Assembly (NCBI GenBank): GCA_023078555.1
Contig: CM041200.1
Location: 8,052,807-8,116,806 of the forward strand
Direction of reading: 5' to 3'
Source: Ulva prolifera
Taxonomy: Eukaryota > Chlorophyta > Ulvophyceae > Ulvales > Ulvaceae
Length of the DNA stretch: 64,000 nucleotides
Shown: piece after piece, positions 1 through 11,116 of the stretch
Layout of the letters: each line of letters opens with the position of its first letter
Position numbering within the stretch: position 1 is the first letter of the stretch
Made by a program: the position numbers and the translations under genes
Notes under the pieces: generated by a model
What the model was told of the DNA's origin: nothing
Databases searched by the model: none
What the model saw: the letters and a program-made list of their open reading frames with translations, nothing else

Positions 1-1246
1 GTGCCTGTACTCGCATCGGCTCCGCTGCGGATGAGGTGGCCGAATTCACGACACATGCCGGACACACAATCAGTGCGTGCGTGCGTCCACACAGGCGCTA
101 CTGACCGCCTCTTCGATGTTTTGTTGTGATTCTCACAGGAACGGCGGGGTGTGTCGGGCTCGCCATCACAGGTGGTGTCCGTTGCTCCCGTGTACAGCAT
201 TGTTCCTGAATGACCGTCAACTGAAGCATTTCAAACTTGTCTGGTTCGCTTGAACAGCTCTTAATTTCCGTATGTGGCGTATTAGTTGTAGGCATGATCG
301 TTTCCTAGGCTTGCTGTGTTCCTTTGCCGTCCCTTGGTGCTTCTATGTCCCTGCCCTAAGCAGATGCGGATGCTCTCGCATTCGTCCCCACAACCACATC
401 GTGACAACACCTCGACCTCACATAGACGCAAACTGATCACGGCGTACCTGGGTTCAGCACAATCTCGCTGGTTCAGCTTTGACGGTGTCATGCAACAGCG
501 CTCAGCTCTGCAGCATGCTCACAGCGGTGGTATCTGGTCGCCTGCTTGTATATCGCATGGCAACACCACCTATCGACACTGAATGGTGCTGTCGGCTCGT
601 CGATGTGGAAGGCGAGGGCGGAGGTGCATGATCTGTATCGACTGTCACGTGAGCCCAACAGCCACTAGCTACCTGCTCTTACCTCATCGGTCCGTACCAA
701 ACAGACATGGACACCAGCGCCAACAGCGGTGAATGCATCAACATGTATTCCCATCCACACAGGCATTGCCATCTTTGGCGATCTGCAGCATGCTGCCAGC
801 CCTCAGAGCCGGCTCTTCGCAGCAGTGCGTCCGTGCCAAGGGCCCGTCCACAGTGCCAGATATGTATGGCGCTTCTGCATCACGCGTCCATCAGGACACA
901 CCCGAAATGACCCATCAGCAGCCTGTCGAGATCAGCAGAGCCACTCCCGGCACCAGCGCTGTATCCACAGACGAAATTTGCAGCTCGATCGTCTTTGCAC
1001 CGAGCCCAGGAAATCGTGGTAATGTGAATATTGAATATTGACTACATCACACCACTGGACACGTCTCTCTTGATCCCCGCCCCCCCCCCCCCCCCCCCCC
1101 CCCCGCAGAGTCTCTCAGGGATCGTCCAGGTGCCCATGTGCATGACTGATGCATAGTGTTCGTGCAGTCATATCTCAGATCTCGCCCGCGCCACCTGCGG
1201 CCAAGCCCAGCTGCCCAGCACAAATCCAGCGGCCACGTGCATCAGC
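1..1246. other. Intergenic stretch without a recognised gene
   Basis: Only short overlapping reading frames are visible and none shows a recognisable domain or a convincing chain of exons. A run of 25 C lies at 1080-1104. It may contain the 3' UTR of the gene that ends at 1247 on the minus strand. Confidence 0.5.
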
Positions 1247-1788
1247 TCAGTGCCTGTCCAGCAGCCCGGCAGACTGCAGCGGGGCCGCGCACAGGCGCGC
1301 CCACTCCCGCAGCGCCACCATGTCCTGGCTGCCAAAGCCGACGCCCTCGCGCTCTGTTCCGCAGCACACAAACATGCCCCACGGCGCGCGGTCCGCCGGC
1401 GCGCCGGCGGGAGCGGCGCGCAGCGCCGCCTCCGCCGCCGCGGCGGCGGCCGCGCCGGGGCGCGCGTGCGGCGGCTCGCCCGCCGGCGGCTGCAGGCGCT
1501 CGTGCTCCCGGTACTCCGCGTGCAGCGGCAGCACCAGCAGCGCCCTGCACGAGACGGCGGCGCGCTGAGTTGGCGCTGTGTAGCCGCAGACGGCTTGTGG
1601 GTGCTTGAGGGCAACGGGCGTGCGCGCATCGCGGATTGGTGGGGCTGAGCTCGTAAATGAGAGCGGAGTTCGGAAGACATCACCAGAGCGTTCATTTTGT
1701 TTGTGTCGACATACCGGCGCGGATGCGGCTACAAAGAGGGGCAGCCGGTCCGACTGGTTGCGAGAAACACCGGGGAAGGCAGGGTAAA

Positions 1789-1825
<37 letters not shown>

Positions 1826-4800
1826 GAACAGCACGCTGTAGCCAACTTTGAGCTGTAATTCCATGGCCAAACTGATGTATCTACAGACAGCTAGCCAGCC
1901 CTCCCAAGGGCAACAGCAGCGCACCGTTGTTCAATACCGCGGCATCGCGCAAATCCGGCTGTCCACGCGCTCTGCAGGGCCTCCAGCTCCTCCGCCTGCA
2001 TATGCACGCATCACGCTGCTGGGTCTCCACAGGGTCCATGCAGGCTCACCATGAACCACCGTGTCATGATTGGCCGAGCATGATTGGCCCACGAAGCCTC
2101 ATCTTGCAGGGGATTCGGTGTGCCATAGGGCCGCATCTCATAGAACACACCTGAGCTCCAACAGCTCACATCTCTGCTGACACCCTGACACAATCCCAAT
2201 TGAGCGCTCAAACCCTGGAAGTCAGTCGTTGCGCAAGCCACAGCCAAGCCCCATACTACACCGTGCGCGTATGCTGGCGATGCATCAGGGGGGGATGCGG
2301 CTTCTCTTCAGCTGATCACATGCAGATCACGCACAGCACACAGCACAACGCGCACGCAGCATGATTGGCGATCCCAGGCTACTGCCGCAGGAGCGTGCCG
2401 TGGGCGGGGTGCGCCTCCAGGCGTGCTGCGCGCAGCAGCGGTACAGGCCTCCGCCGCCGCTTCCGCCGTCCCCGGCGCCGGCCGCGCGCGCGCTCGCGGC
2501 GGCGAAGAGCTTCACGCTGGGGCTGTGCGTGAGGCGCATCGCGTGGGCCTCGACGGCGGCCCACATCGCGCCCGTCGGGAATGCGGAGTTCACCGTGCGC
2601 AGCCCTGCATGCATGCGTGGTCCGCCGTACAGCTTGGACGTGTGTACAGCTGGACTAGAGCAGCAGCCCGGGGGGAGGGATGCTGCCGCGGCTGCGCACA
2701 CGCTGTTTGGTGTGTACGGCTTGCATTCGCAAGCGCTTGCATGACATCGAGCACCACAGTTGGTCGCGGTCAGAGCAAGCGCCAACCAGTCGACTTGGCC
2801 GAACCACCACCACCTCCACCTCAATCACGACCGTCAAAGCAAAAGGATCACGAGAGCACACAGCTGCGCCAACGGCTTGAGCAAGACGGCATGGAATGCC
2901 ACGATGTACATATACGCAGTCCCGTCAAGCGGATTCCCAGGGGGGCGCATGCCTGCAAAGATGCTCGAGATCGCGACGATCGACGCGATGTGCTCCTCCT
3001 GGGCGGTGCGCAGCACAGTCTGCCGCACGACGACCTTGAGTGCGGGCGCCAGCAGCGCCGCCACCGCGTCCACGAGCGCGCGGTCCACCGCCGTGAAGCC
3101 TCCGCGCGCCGGCACCGCGTCAGACGCGGCCCCCAGCGTCGCGAGCTTGTTCACCGCGAGCAGCACGCCGACGAGCTCCACGCTGCCGCCTGCATGCATG
3201 AGCGTGCAGCATGCGTGCGCTTCCAGGGCTTACAGCTTCAATTCTGCGCACGCCGTATGAACGCGCGGGCGCGTGGGAGCGGGGGCGGGGGCCGCACCGG
3301 GCTGCGGCTGGTGGCGCACAGGCACCGCGTACGCGCTGTGCACCGTGCTGACGCCGTGGCGCAGCAGCCGCCGCACATCGAGGTGCGTCAGGCGGGGGTC
3401 CCCGACCTCCGCCACCAGCGCTGGGCTGTCCGTCTGCAGCACCGTCGCCACGAGGCACTCCTCCTGCACGCGCCGCCACCCCCCTCACGCCACAGCGCGC
3501 ACAGCACGCAGCACACGAACCGCGCCCGTAATTCTCTCGCCCAGAGTGCATCCGGCCCGCGACACGTCGCATGGCTCAGGAGTGAAGTCTGATAAACCAC
3601 ACGAGGTCGTGCAGTTGTATGGAGCATGGGGCTCAGGCGGGGCCGCGCACCTGCATCGCGCAGCGTGTGCGCGGCTGGTCCAGGGAGAGGTACCACTGGC
3701 CGGGCTCGTAGAAGGGGAAGAGCGCAAGCGCCTGCACGGCGGCGGCGGGCGCGACGGCGGCGGCGAGGCGGCCCTCGAGGTCGCGCCCGCAGCCAAACGT
3801 CGCCGCGAGGGTGCTCTTGCTCGTCTCCAGCAGCGCCTGCGCGAGCCTCCGCCTGCAGCCCCAGCACCCGTCGTACACATCCTCTGTTGCTGCTGGGCCG
3901 TGCGCGTGACGCCAGCTCGCGGCATGGGCTTCAGGACACTTGATTCAGGGGTAAGACTGTGGAAACGAAGCACGGCAACTGGATGTGATCAGTCCAGGGC
4001 GGACCGGTCCTCAAGGTCCTGCCGGGCGGCCTTCTCGTGCGCAGCGCGCGCCACGGCGGCGGCGACAGCGGCGTCGCACACCGCCAGCGCCGCGTCCGCG
4101 TCCTCGCCGGGGTGCGTGCGCGCCAGGTCGCAGCCCTGCGACATCGCGATGTGGTACGGCAGCGGCCAGTCCGCGTCCGCACACAGCTCGAACCCCTGCA
4201 CCCCAGCGCCGCCCGGCCTTCACCACGACCTTTATAGAACAACAACCAACTTTCGGTGGGCGACCCTGGCATGTGCAGCTGCGGCTGCACCCGTATTGAT
4301 GTGTCACAGGGCCGGCGCTGCCAAGCCGAGCTGGGGCCCACCCGAGCTGGCGCCGACAGCATGCACACCACGCATACGCTTGTTGCACCTGTCCTCAAAC
4401 TGCGCGCTCGTTTCAGGGTGCCACCTGCTTCGTCGCCTTTGTCCTTTTATCACAGCACGCACAGCATATGGCCGTGAGCTGGCGCCAGCACAGGCGCGTC
4501 AGCCGTCCACAGCACGCACAGCATGGACCGCCCGACGGCGCGCAGCGCGCCATGAATAACGTAACGAAGCATCACGTTAATGTCCCAGCAAGCCCAAACA
4601 CGAAGAAATTGTACGGCCGTGGCGGTGCCGGAGGCACGCCTTGTACGTGTGCTGTGCGAGGAGCATCCCGGAGGGCGCGAGCACGGCGGCCATGGCGTCG
4701 AGGTGCGCGAGCAGCGTGCGGTGGAGGGCGCCGCGGCGGGCGACGTGCGCGACGAGCGCCGCCTGCAGCTTCGCCGCGCGCTCACGCGACGCCGTGCCCA

Positions 4801-4873
4801 TGCATGACGCGAAGTGCTCCGCGTCGATGTCCCCCGCGAGCAGCTGCGCCACCGGGTCCTTTTGCTTTGCACC
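1247..4873 (-). CDS. Multi-exon gene of unknown function
   Basis: At least seven exons can be chained on the minus strand: 4873-4647, 4195 to about 3986, 3852-3651, 3463-3298, 3189 to about 2930, about 2610-2340 and 1544-1247 (stop). Most begin right after TGCAG and several end before GTGCGN or GTAC donors. The encoded pieces are mainly alpha-helical and rich in Ala, Leu and Arg. Distinctive segments are FPFYEPGQWYLSLDQPR (exon 3), DPRLTHLDVRRLLRHGVS (exon 4), ELVGVLLAVNKLATLG (exon 5) and APWGMFVCCGTEREGVGFG (last exon). These look like constrained protein and not random high-GC frames, but I do not recognise the family. The start lies upstream of 4873 and was not found. The GC-rich exon near 2.34-2.6 kb is the least certain. 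The opposite strand carries long shadow frames that I reject. Confidence 0.45.
1789..1824 (+). repeat. Poly-G tract (36 G)
   Basis: An uninterrupted run of 36 G lies in the region between the last two exons, or within an upstream intron, of the minus-strand gene of unknown function. In that gene's RNA it would read as poly-C. Confidence 0.9.
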
Positions 4874-7800
4874 CTGCACACGGACACACATCATGCAAGC
4901 TCTGGCATGCACGGCTCATCAAGCCGGTCGTCCTGCTGAGGGACCTTGTGGTACCAGATGGGTCTACGTGGCGGGGCACAACAGCTGTCTCGGATAGAAC
5001 ATGTACGGATTCTGGAAATCGAGTATCAGATCACAAGAGTCTGGGCAGTTGCATGGCAAAGCACAAAATCCTGCTACCAGGACAGCTGTCTGGGCAGAGC
5101 CCCTCTGGAATGCGAAGGAGCTGGACTCAGACTCTGAGAGGGTAGTGTCCAGCGGGCACGGTCCGGGGCGCTCAGCTCGTGTACGCGCGTGCTGGTGGGG
5201 GGGGGGGGGGGATCCACAGCCCTCGGGTTGTGTGGGGCTGCACGCCTCGACATTGGTGCCTCCGTCGCTGGTGCAAACAAGGCGGTGACACATACTGGAG
5301 CCTGCCTCACCAACTTTGTCCTTGTAATGCATGCCGGAGCCTGTTAATGGCGTATGCCTGGCAGGTTTTCACATAATTGCACAAGCTGAGACTGGGCGCA
5401 TGGTGTGCCCCTGTTTCACAAGTCCCCAGGCAGATCGGCGGGTACTGGAAACGGCGGATCTATCGAACAGACAATCTCAGACGAAACCATGCCACAGCAT
5501 CGCCGAACACGCAAACAGCCGACAGCACAACACCCCCACATGCACCAACACACACCACGCAGCACTCACGCGGTGCATGCGTGTGCGTTTTGTTCGCGCC
5601 TGCAATGCATGGAAGTGGTCTCAAATAACGTCAGCACAGCGGCGGTCTCAGGCGACCTCCGTGGGCAGTTTACTCCGACTGTGTGGAACTTGAAACAAAA
5701 TCATCAACGTCCACATTTCGTGAACGGCCTTCAGCCATGCATGTCCGTCCCATCTTCCAGAGTATCTCTCGCTGCAGCAGTTGGCAGGAAGTTCTGCATG
5801 CATGCAGCGAGGTACAGCAGGGAGGAGCCGCAGAGGAGCTGAGGCCGCACTCCCATGAAGGTGCCAAACTGTGATCCCCGCGTCTGCCCAAGCCCTGATC
5901 CATCGTCCGGGAGATTGTCGAGTGCCGACCGGCGGGCGCTGGCGCGGGCGCTGCGGCGGCCGGACGCTCTGCGTCGGTGGCGGCCACTGCCTGGTCGCTC
6001 CCCATGCATCGCGTCTCCGCCCATCGCCGCGGCTGCCGCATGCATGCCAGCCGCTGATGACCGCGCTGTCCGCCGGCGTGACCCCCTCTCGCGCTTGCTG
6101 GAGCTGCGCCTGGCGCCTAGTGGCTCTCCGAGTCGGGAGCTCCGCCTGTGTGGGGTGTTGCTCCAGTGTGATACCTCGCATGATGACGCCGATGATCCTG
6201 AGCTCATGTAGTCCGATGAGCTGCCCTCGAGTCTGTCGGCGGATGTGGTTGGTACCACCGTTGGCCACATGGTCAGGTCTGGCAGAGGGTTCGTAGCACA
6301 GGGCGAGATGGGCCGGTCCTCGATGGCGTCTTGGCTTGGTTGCTGCTGGAGCCCTTCGTCCTGGTGGGCTCCTCCAGCGCTGCATGGCAGTTGGTGATGC
6401 CTCGTGCCTTCGACGCTGTAGTCTCCATGGAGTTCTGTGCTGCTGGACCTTCCTGGGATGAGCTGGCAGCTGGGCTGCTGCAGGAGCTGTTGAAGGCGTA
6501 CATCAGCGACCCAGCGCTTGTTGGATCGTATGGCTTGTGATTTGTACCGGGCCGGACCATCGAGGGCTGCACAGAAACGGGCGTTGTTCTCTCTGAACTG
6601 CCTTGGAGGATCAACTTTCCTGTGTACCTGTACCTCGATGTCCTGCAACAAGTTGCGATCTGAGTCGCCATACAGATACAAATTGCGTATGACCAGATGA
6701 TGTGCTAGGTGTGGCTGTCATGCAGCTTTGCATCTGCCCCGTGTCCCGCACAAGTATTGCGCTCGCGGCGAAGCATGAGCCATGTGCGTGCGTGAAATTT
6801 TGCTTGCAACAAATTTCCCAAGCACTGGAATATTTCAACAGCCTGCAGACTCATACTGCGTTTAAAGCGTCCGCTCGTTTGTTCGCAAGGTGCACTTTCA
6901 ATTCCTTTGCTGCTTGCGATTCCTGGAGTAACACGGGTATGGCTTGATCCGGATACACATACGGTGCAGTTGGTGCGCAAGTGTACAGCTCCAGAGCGTT
7001 GTATCTGTCATCCTCCCGGTTGGCGTGTGTCCTGCTTGGCTCTCGTGAGCAAGGTACCGCTGCTGTCCCAGTTGCGTCCACGCTCGCAGGACCACAAAAC
7101 TTTGGATCTTGTGAAGAATGTAGCTCGGCCAAGTGTTGACGTATCTTGCTTATGCTTTCGAGGGGCGTTGTTGCCGGTCGTAGCTGTGTATCATTGCCAC
7201 ACGATCGCATGGTGACAAGGAGGCTCGCAGCATATTATACACTTTAACCTCGAGGTGTTCGTCATCCACATGTGAGCATATATGAGGGGTGACCAGAGCT
7301 GTATAGCATAGCACTTTGGCAGACGGTTGTATGCAACTGATCTGAAAGTTTCATTTACTGAAGCGAAATCCAAAACAAACAATGTGACGACAGTCACACA
7401 ACAAACACAGGAAGGCATGTTAGGTCCTGGCTGACTCGATACAAAAGTATGAACAACGCTGCAACCCTGATCATGTGACTGGCACGTGCATCCCAGTGAA
7501 GGATACTTCTGTACGCAAACAGTCGAAGAGAGTATCATGTTTGTGTCATATACTGCGCTGTGAATTAATGAATGTTTGGTTTTCAACCAGCTGGAAATAT
7601 AGCTGTTTGGCTATCCATCTTACATCACACACACACAGTGTTAAAAACACAGCAAAATAACACTGCATTGTGCGTTGTTGCACTACACAATAACCTCCCA
7701 GAAACAAACGTGCATACATGAGCTCCAACAAAGTGATGCTGCATAGACTATGCCCCATCATGACGCAAGAACCTGAAAAGGCCAGTCCAAAACTAAATAC

Positions 7801-8100
7801 ATACAGACATCGCACAAGCACTACCGACACCAGTCGCTTGATCTATGGCTTATTGAAGAATGATCCACACAACCAACAGATACCCTCCTGTTGAATCTAA
7901 GAGACACAGCTGGAGCACAACAGCACCATACCAATGCCGACCATCTCGCAAGCTCTTGCAACTTGATTCAACCTAGCCCACTATATAGACCATCAGCCAC
8001 AGCCCCCGCTGCAACAAATGGTCCCACCTATCGATACTCGCCTGGCGACGCTTGACCTGGTCGCTATATGACCGCTCAATACTGAAGCAGGCTGATCTAC
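4874..8100. other. Region with weak coding potential, unresolved
   Basis: A G13 tract lies near 5198-5210, and one copy of the short interspersed motif (CTTTGTCCTTGTAATGCATGC) lies near 5314-5334. The minus strand of 5648-6681 stays open in two overlapping frames rich in Ser, Arg and Gln, and 6851-7210 (-) is open for 119 codons. No domain is recognisable, and no splice pattern decides whether this is a gene or the 5' part of a neighbour. The stretch 7.2-8.1 kb is AT-richer and shows no coding signal. Confidence 0.3.
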
Positions 8101-8769
8101 TCAGTCCATGACCAGCTCGCGCTTCACTGTGGACAATTTGTCTTCCACTGTCAGGGGCTCCAGGCTCTGCTGAATGTCAGGGGATCCGCGGGAGACATGT
8201 GGAAACAACTTTGGAACATGGAATCCGCCGCAAGATTCACAGCGCGTGAACCGCTTGCCCACACAGCGTGGGCAAGGTTCCACATGCCCCCACTTGCCCT
8301 CCCACACGATCGTGCCAGCTCCATCACACAGCTCACAGCGCTCAATGCCATAGCCACGGCAGTCTTGGCATGACTTGGTGCGCTCGATTGCCCAGGTCCT
8401 GATGGTGTGAGTAACCAGAGAGACAGAGTACGCAGCAGCTATCAGGATAGTGATTGGTGTTGCCCGGTTAGATAGAGCGCTCCGTAACCGAGCATTTGGT
8501 TGGCCTCGTGAAAGGAAGATGCGAGCAATAGATGCTGATGAGTCCAGGGCCTCAGGATGGAAGATAACATCACTTGCGGAAGCATCAATCATGGACTCAT
8601 GGACGTTGCTGGATCGAGTCGGAGCGGCTGTAGGGCTACGAGCTGAGGTTGCAACTGGCGCCTGAACATCAGGCACAGCAGCAGGATGTGTCAAATGGCT
8701 GCAGCGCAAAGGAGCCACAGGGCAGCGACTGGCCAACGGATTAAACTTCATGCCCCTGGTGACGGCCAT
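8101..8769 (-). CDS. DnaJ-type zinc-finger protein, probably plastid membrane-associated
   Basis: A single uninterrupted frame of 222 codons starts at an ATG at 8769. It begins with a Ser/Ala/Arg-rich, acid-poor leader that suggests an organelle transit peptide. A hydrophobic stretch follows (ITILIAAAYSVSLV, around residues 115-130). The C-terminal half has the Cys-rich zinc-binding repeats of the DnaJ central domain: CQDCRGYGIERCELCDGAG, CPRCVGKRFTRCESCGG. There is no J domain and no C-terminal client-binding domain. This matches the group of small DnaJ-like zinc-finger proteins of plant and algal plastids (relatives include LQY1, BSD2 and PSA2), which help fold or assemble photosynthetic complexes. 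Which subgroup it belongs to cannot be decided here. An in-frame TTG three codons upstream is not preferred as start. The gene is co-oriented with the unidentified one at 8.9-9.8 kb; a joint transcript cannot be excluded. Confidence 0.7.
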   Translation of the reverse strand: MAVTRGMKFNPLASRCPVAPLRCSHLTHPAAVPDVQAPVATSARSPTAAPTRSSNVHESMIDASASDVIFHPEALDSSASIARIFLSRGQPNARLRSALSNRATPITILIAAAYSVSLVTHTIRTWAIERTKSCQDCRGYGIERCELCDGAGTIVWEGKWGHVEPCPRCVGKRFTRCESCGGFHVPKLFPHVSRGSPDIQQSLEPLTVEDKLSTVKRELVMD

Positions 8770-8920
8770 TCCCTGCAAAGTATGTATATGTCACAGAAGT
8801 GTACAAACACAGAAAAGATGTGGCCACAAGACTGGGTGAGGCAGGAGGGGTCAGCAGTTATTCGAGCGTCCCGTTGAGAAATATCTGATGTGGAACATGT
8901 GGAACAACATCCGTGGATTC

Positions 8921-9832
8921 CTAGAGGGTCAGGCGGTTGATGTTGAACGAATGTAAGCCTGCACACCACCACAAGGGCGAGGATGCGAGTGCGACAGTGA
9001 GGCGATGATCGCTGTGCTGGCCGCACGTAAGATTTCGGATCCCGGAACGCCGTCGCGAGCTACTTCTGTATTTGCCTGCCTCATGCAAGTCTGTGAGCTC
9101 GGCACGATATGTGTGAAGGTCAGCAACTGCGGAGAGTTCAGCGGCAGGTACACCGCCCGGAGCATGAACGGGACACTCCGAGATCCGGCAGACAAGAGCT
9201 CTCACAACGCTTCCAACCCGTGCAACCCCAAAACCTTTCACAGCCTATTTACATTTTCACGATACTGGCGTTCATCTGGCAATGCCTGTGCCATTCTGCG
9301 CGCCATGAAGAAACAACAGCGCTCTGTCTGCCCATCAATCGCGGCGATATCGCCCGTAACATAGTACCGGAGATTGACTTTGTGAATAAGAACTGACTGG
9401 CTCACAAAGTGGTAGAGCTTCGGGCCGCGAGGCAGAAGGTGTTTACGAGAAGCACGCCAGATGGAATCGATATCACACCTGCTGGCTTGACTTACTCCAC
9501 CAAACAGAAAGAAAGTGTGAAAAGTATACGATTGCTTCAAGTTAGTGACTCCGGACACCGACACCGAGAGTTGATGGCGACAAGATGAAGATGTGGGTGA
9601 AGAGAGACAGTGGCTGAATCAGAAACCAACTGGTAGCGTCTATATGAAATGTTCGAAGGTTAAGTTTGGTGAGTGCGAAGACAGATGGACACTGTTCATT
9701 GGCCTCCCCCGGTGAATGGTCTGCAGCGCTTGCACGACCTCCGAATGTTCCAAACGACCCGGGCCCAGCAGACACGGCTCGCCATGGCCATCCAAGGACC
9801 GTCAATCGGCCACCGCGCCGTGGCAGGGCCAC
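8921..9832 (-). CDS. Hypothetical gene, at least two exons
   Basis: The best exon runs from 9478 (after an AGCAG acceptor) to about 9260 on the minus strand. It encodes a conserved-looking segment including KLYHFVSQSVLIHKVNLRYY, VTGDIAAIDGQTERCCFFMA and RRMAQALPDERQ. A possible first exon at 9832-9640 and a third at about 9195-8950 (frame with HAPGGVPAAELSAVADLH) lie on either side. I could not match the donor of the first exon to the phase of the second. The composition is balanced, unlike the low-complexity shadow frames elsewhere, so I regard the central exon as real. I do not recognise the family. It lies directly upstream of the DnaJ-type gene in the same direction. Confidence 0.35.
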
Positions 9833-10387
9833 ATCAAGGACTTTGCAGCAGATCCGATCTGCAGAGGTGCATCAAAAGTTCACGCGAATCGTGTCTGCGC
9901 ACGCACAGTGGCCCTCAGCTTGCTCAAGACCCCAGGTAGCTCACTGCAGACAGGAGCGAAGGATGCCCGCAAGAATGTCTGTGTTGCCCGGCCTTCCTTC
10001 GCTCCTAGCACCGGTGAAGGGTGTTCATGCCTGTGTCTGAGCATAGCGACATCTCAAGCAGGGCCGGTTGCGCTCAAACTGTAGCCACGCTCATACGGCA
10101 TGACGTGTCTGAATACAATATGCACTTCTCGCTCTGTTCGTGCAGCCGTCGCAACAGCTCCTCACATTAGTTGCTCCGTGCTGAAAGATTCTTATTCATC
10201 AGACGCTTCTGGGCCTTGATGAATCGCGACGTCACGCATTACAAGGACCACTGCATAATACACGTGCCATGCTGACGTCATACACACCAGGTGGCAAAGT
10301 TGCGCCCCGTCCGTCCCGTTTACAGTCGTCGTCATCCGGCCTGGCAGACGCAGGCGAAGCGATAGGGCTTGGTCAACAAGAGCTCTA
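9833..10387. other. Intergenic; holds the probable IF-3 poly(A) signal
   Basis: No gene is seen. TTACA at 10319-10323 reads TGTAA on the minus strand, 65 nt after the IF-3 stop codon, which is the expected place and sequence for a chlorophyte polyadenylation signal. Confidence 0.5.
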
Positions 10388-11081
10388 CTACTGTCTACTG
10401 AGGGGCGACAATGTTGCTACGAGCTGCCTTCCCTGAATGCGGGGTGCAGATTCTAGTGTACTCACATCCTTCACGTGGTCAGCAAGCTGCCATACCAGAT
10501 CCTTCGCTGTGGGAATCAGGGAGCTCATCTCACGCCCCTTGAACTGAACAACCACCTTGACCTTGTTTCCCTTGGTCAGCTCCTTGTGTGCTTTTCGCAT
10601 GCGAACCTGCACATCGCACAATGAATCTCTGAAAACACATACTTGCGGTATTCTGACCCCGGGCCACAATGATCCAGCGTGTGACACAATGCCTCCCTCA
10701 CCTTGCACCAACCCTTTCAGCGCTACCGCGGCACGCGCCCAGCTGCCTGTGCGTGATCAGCACAGGTATGGCAGTGCAAGTTGATCGACCCACATGCTGC
10801 CAATGAGTCTCCAACTTCGCTGTGCAAGCACGGCGCATCACTTCACCATCGAACAGCATCTGGAGCACATGCCACACAAGGCACTGACGAGCAGACCGTC
10901 GCGGTCACCAGTGTTGTGTCACCGCGCCCAATCGATTGAAGCTATTCCAAGTATTCAGGTCTAATTTCCGGATGGCAGCCCTGAAAATGCTGCGACCCAA
11001 CTCTGGCTGTCGCCACGCCTACGAACTGTCAACAGCACTGCGCCGTTCAGAACACGACACCAGCAGCACGTGCTCCCCACT

Positions 11082-11116
<35 letters not shown>

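Noticed and set aside
1168-1924. Several frames of 100 to 225 codons on both strands around the poly-G and Ala/Arg-rich DNA
   Set aside because: They overlap one another in all frames, pass through the 36-G run or are made of Ala/Arg/Pro repeats from high GC. Only the last exon of the minus-strand gene (1544-1247) is kept.
2423-4559. Plus-strand frames of 389 and 428 codons
   Set aside because: They are the antisense shadows of the minus-strand exons at 2.3-4.6 kb; composition is Arg/Ala/His-rich without domains.
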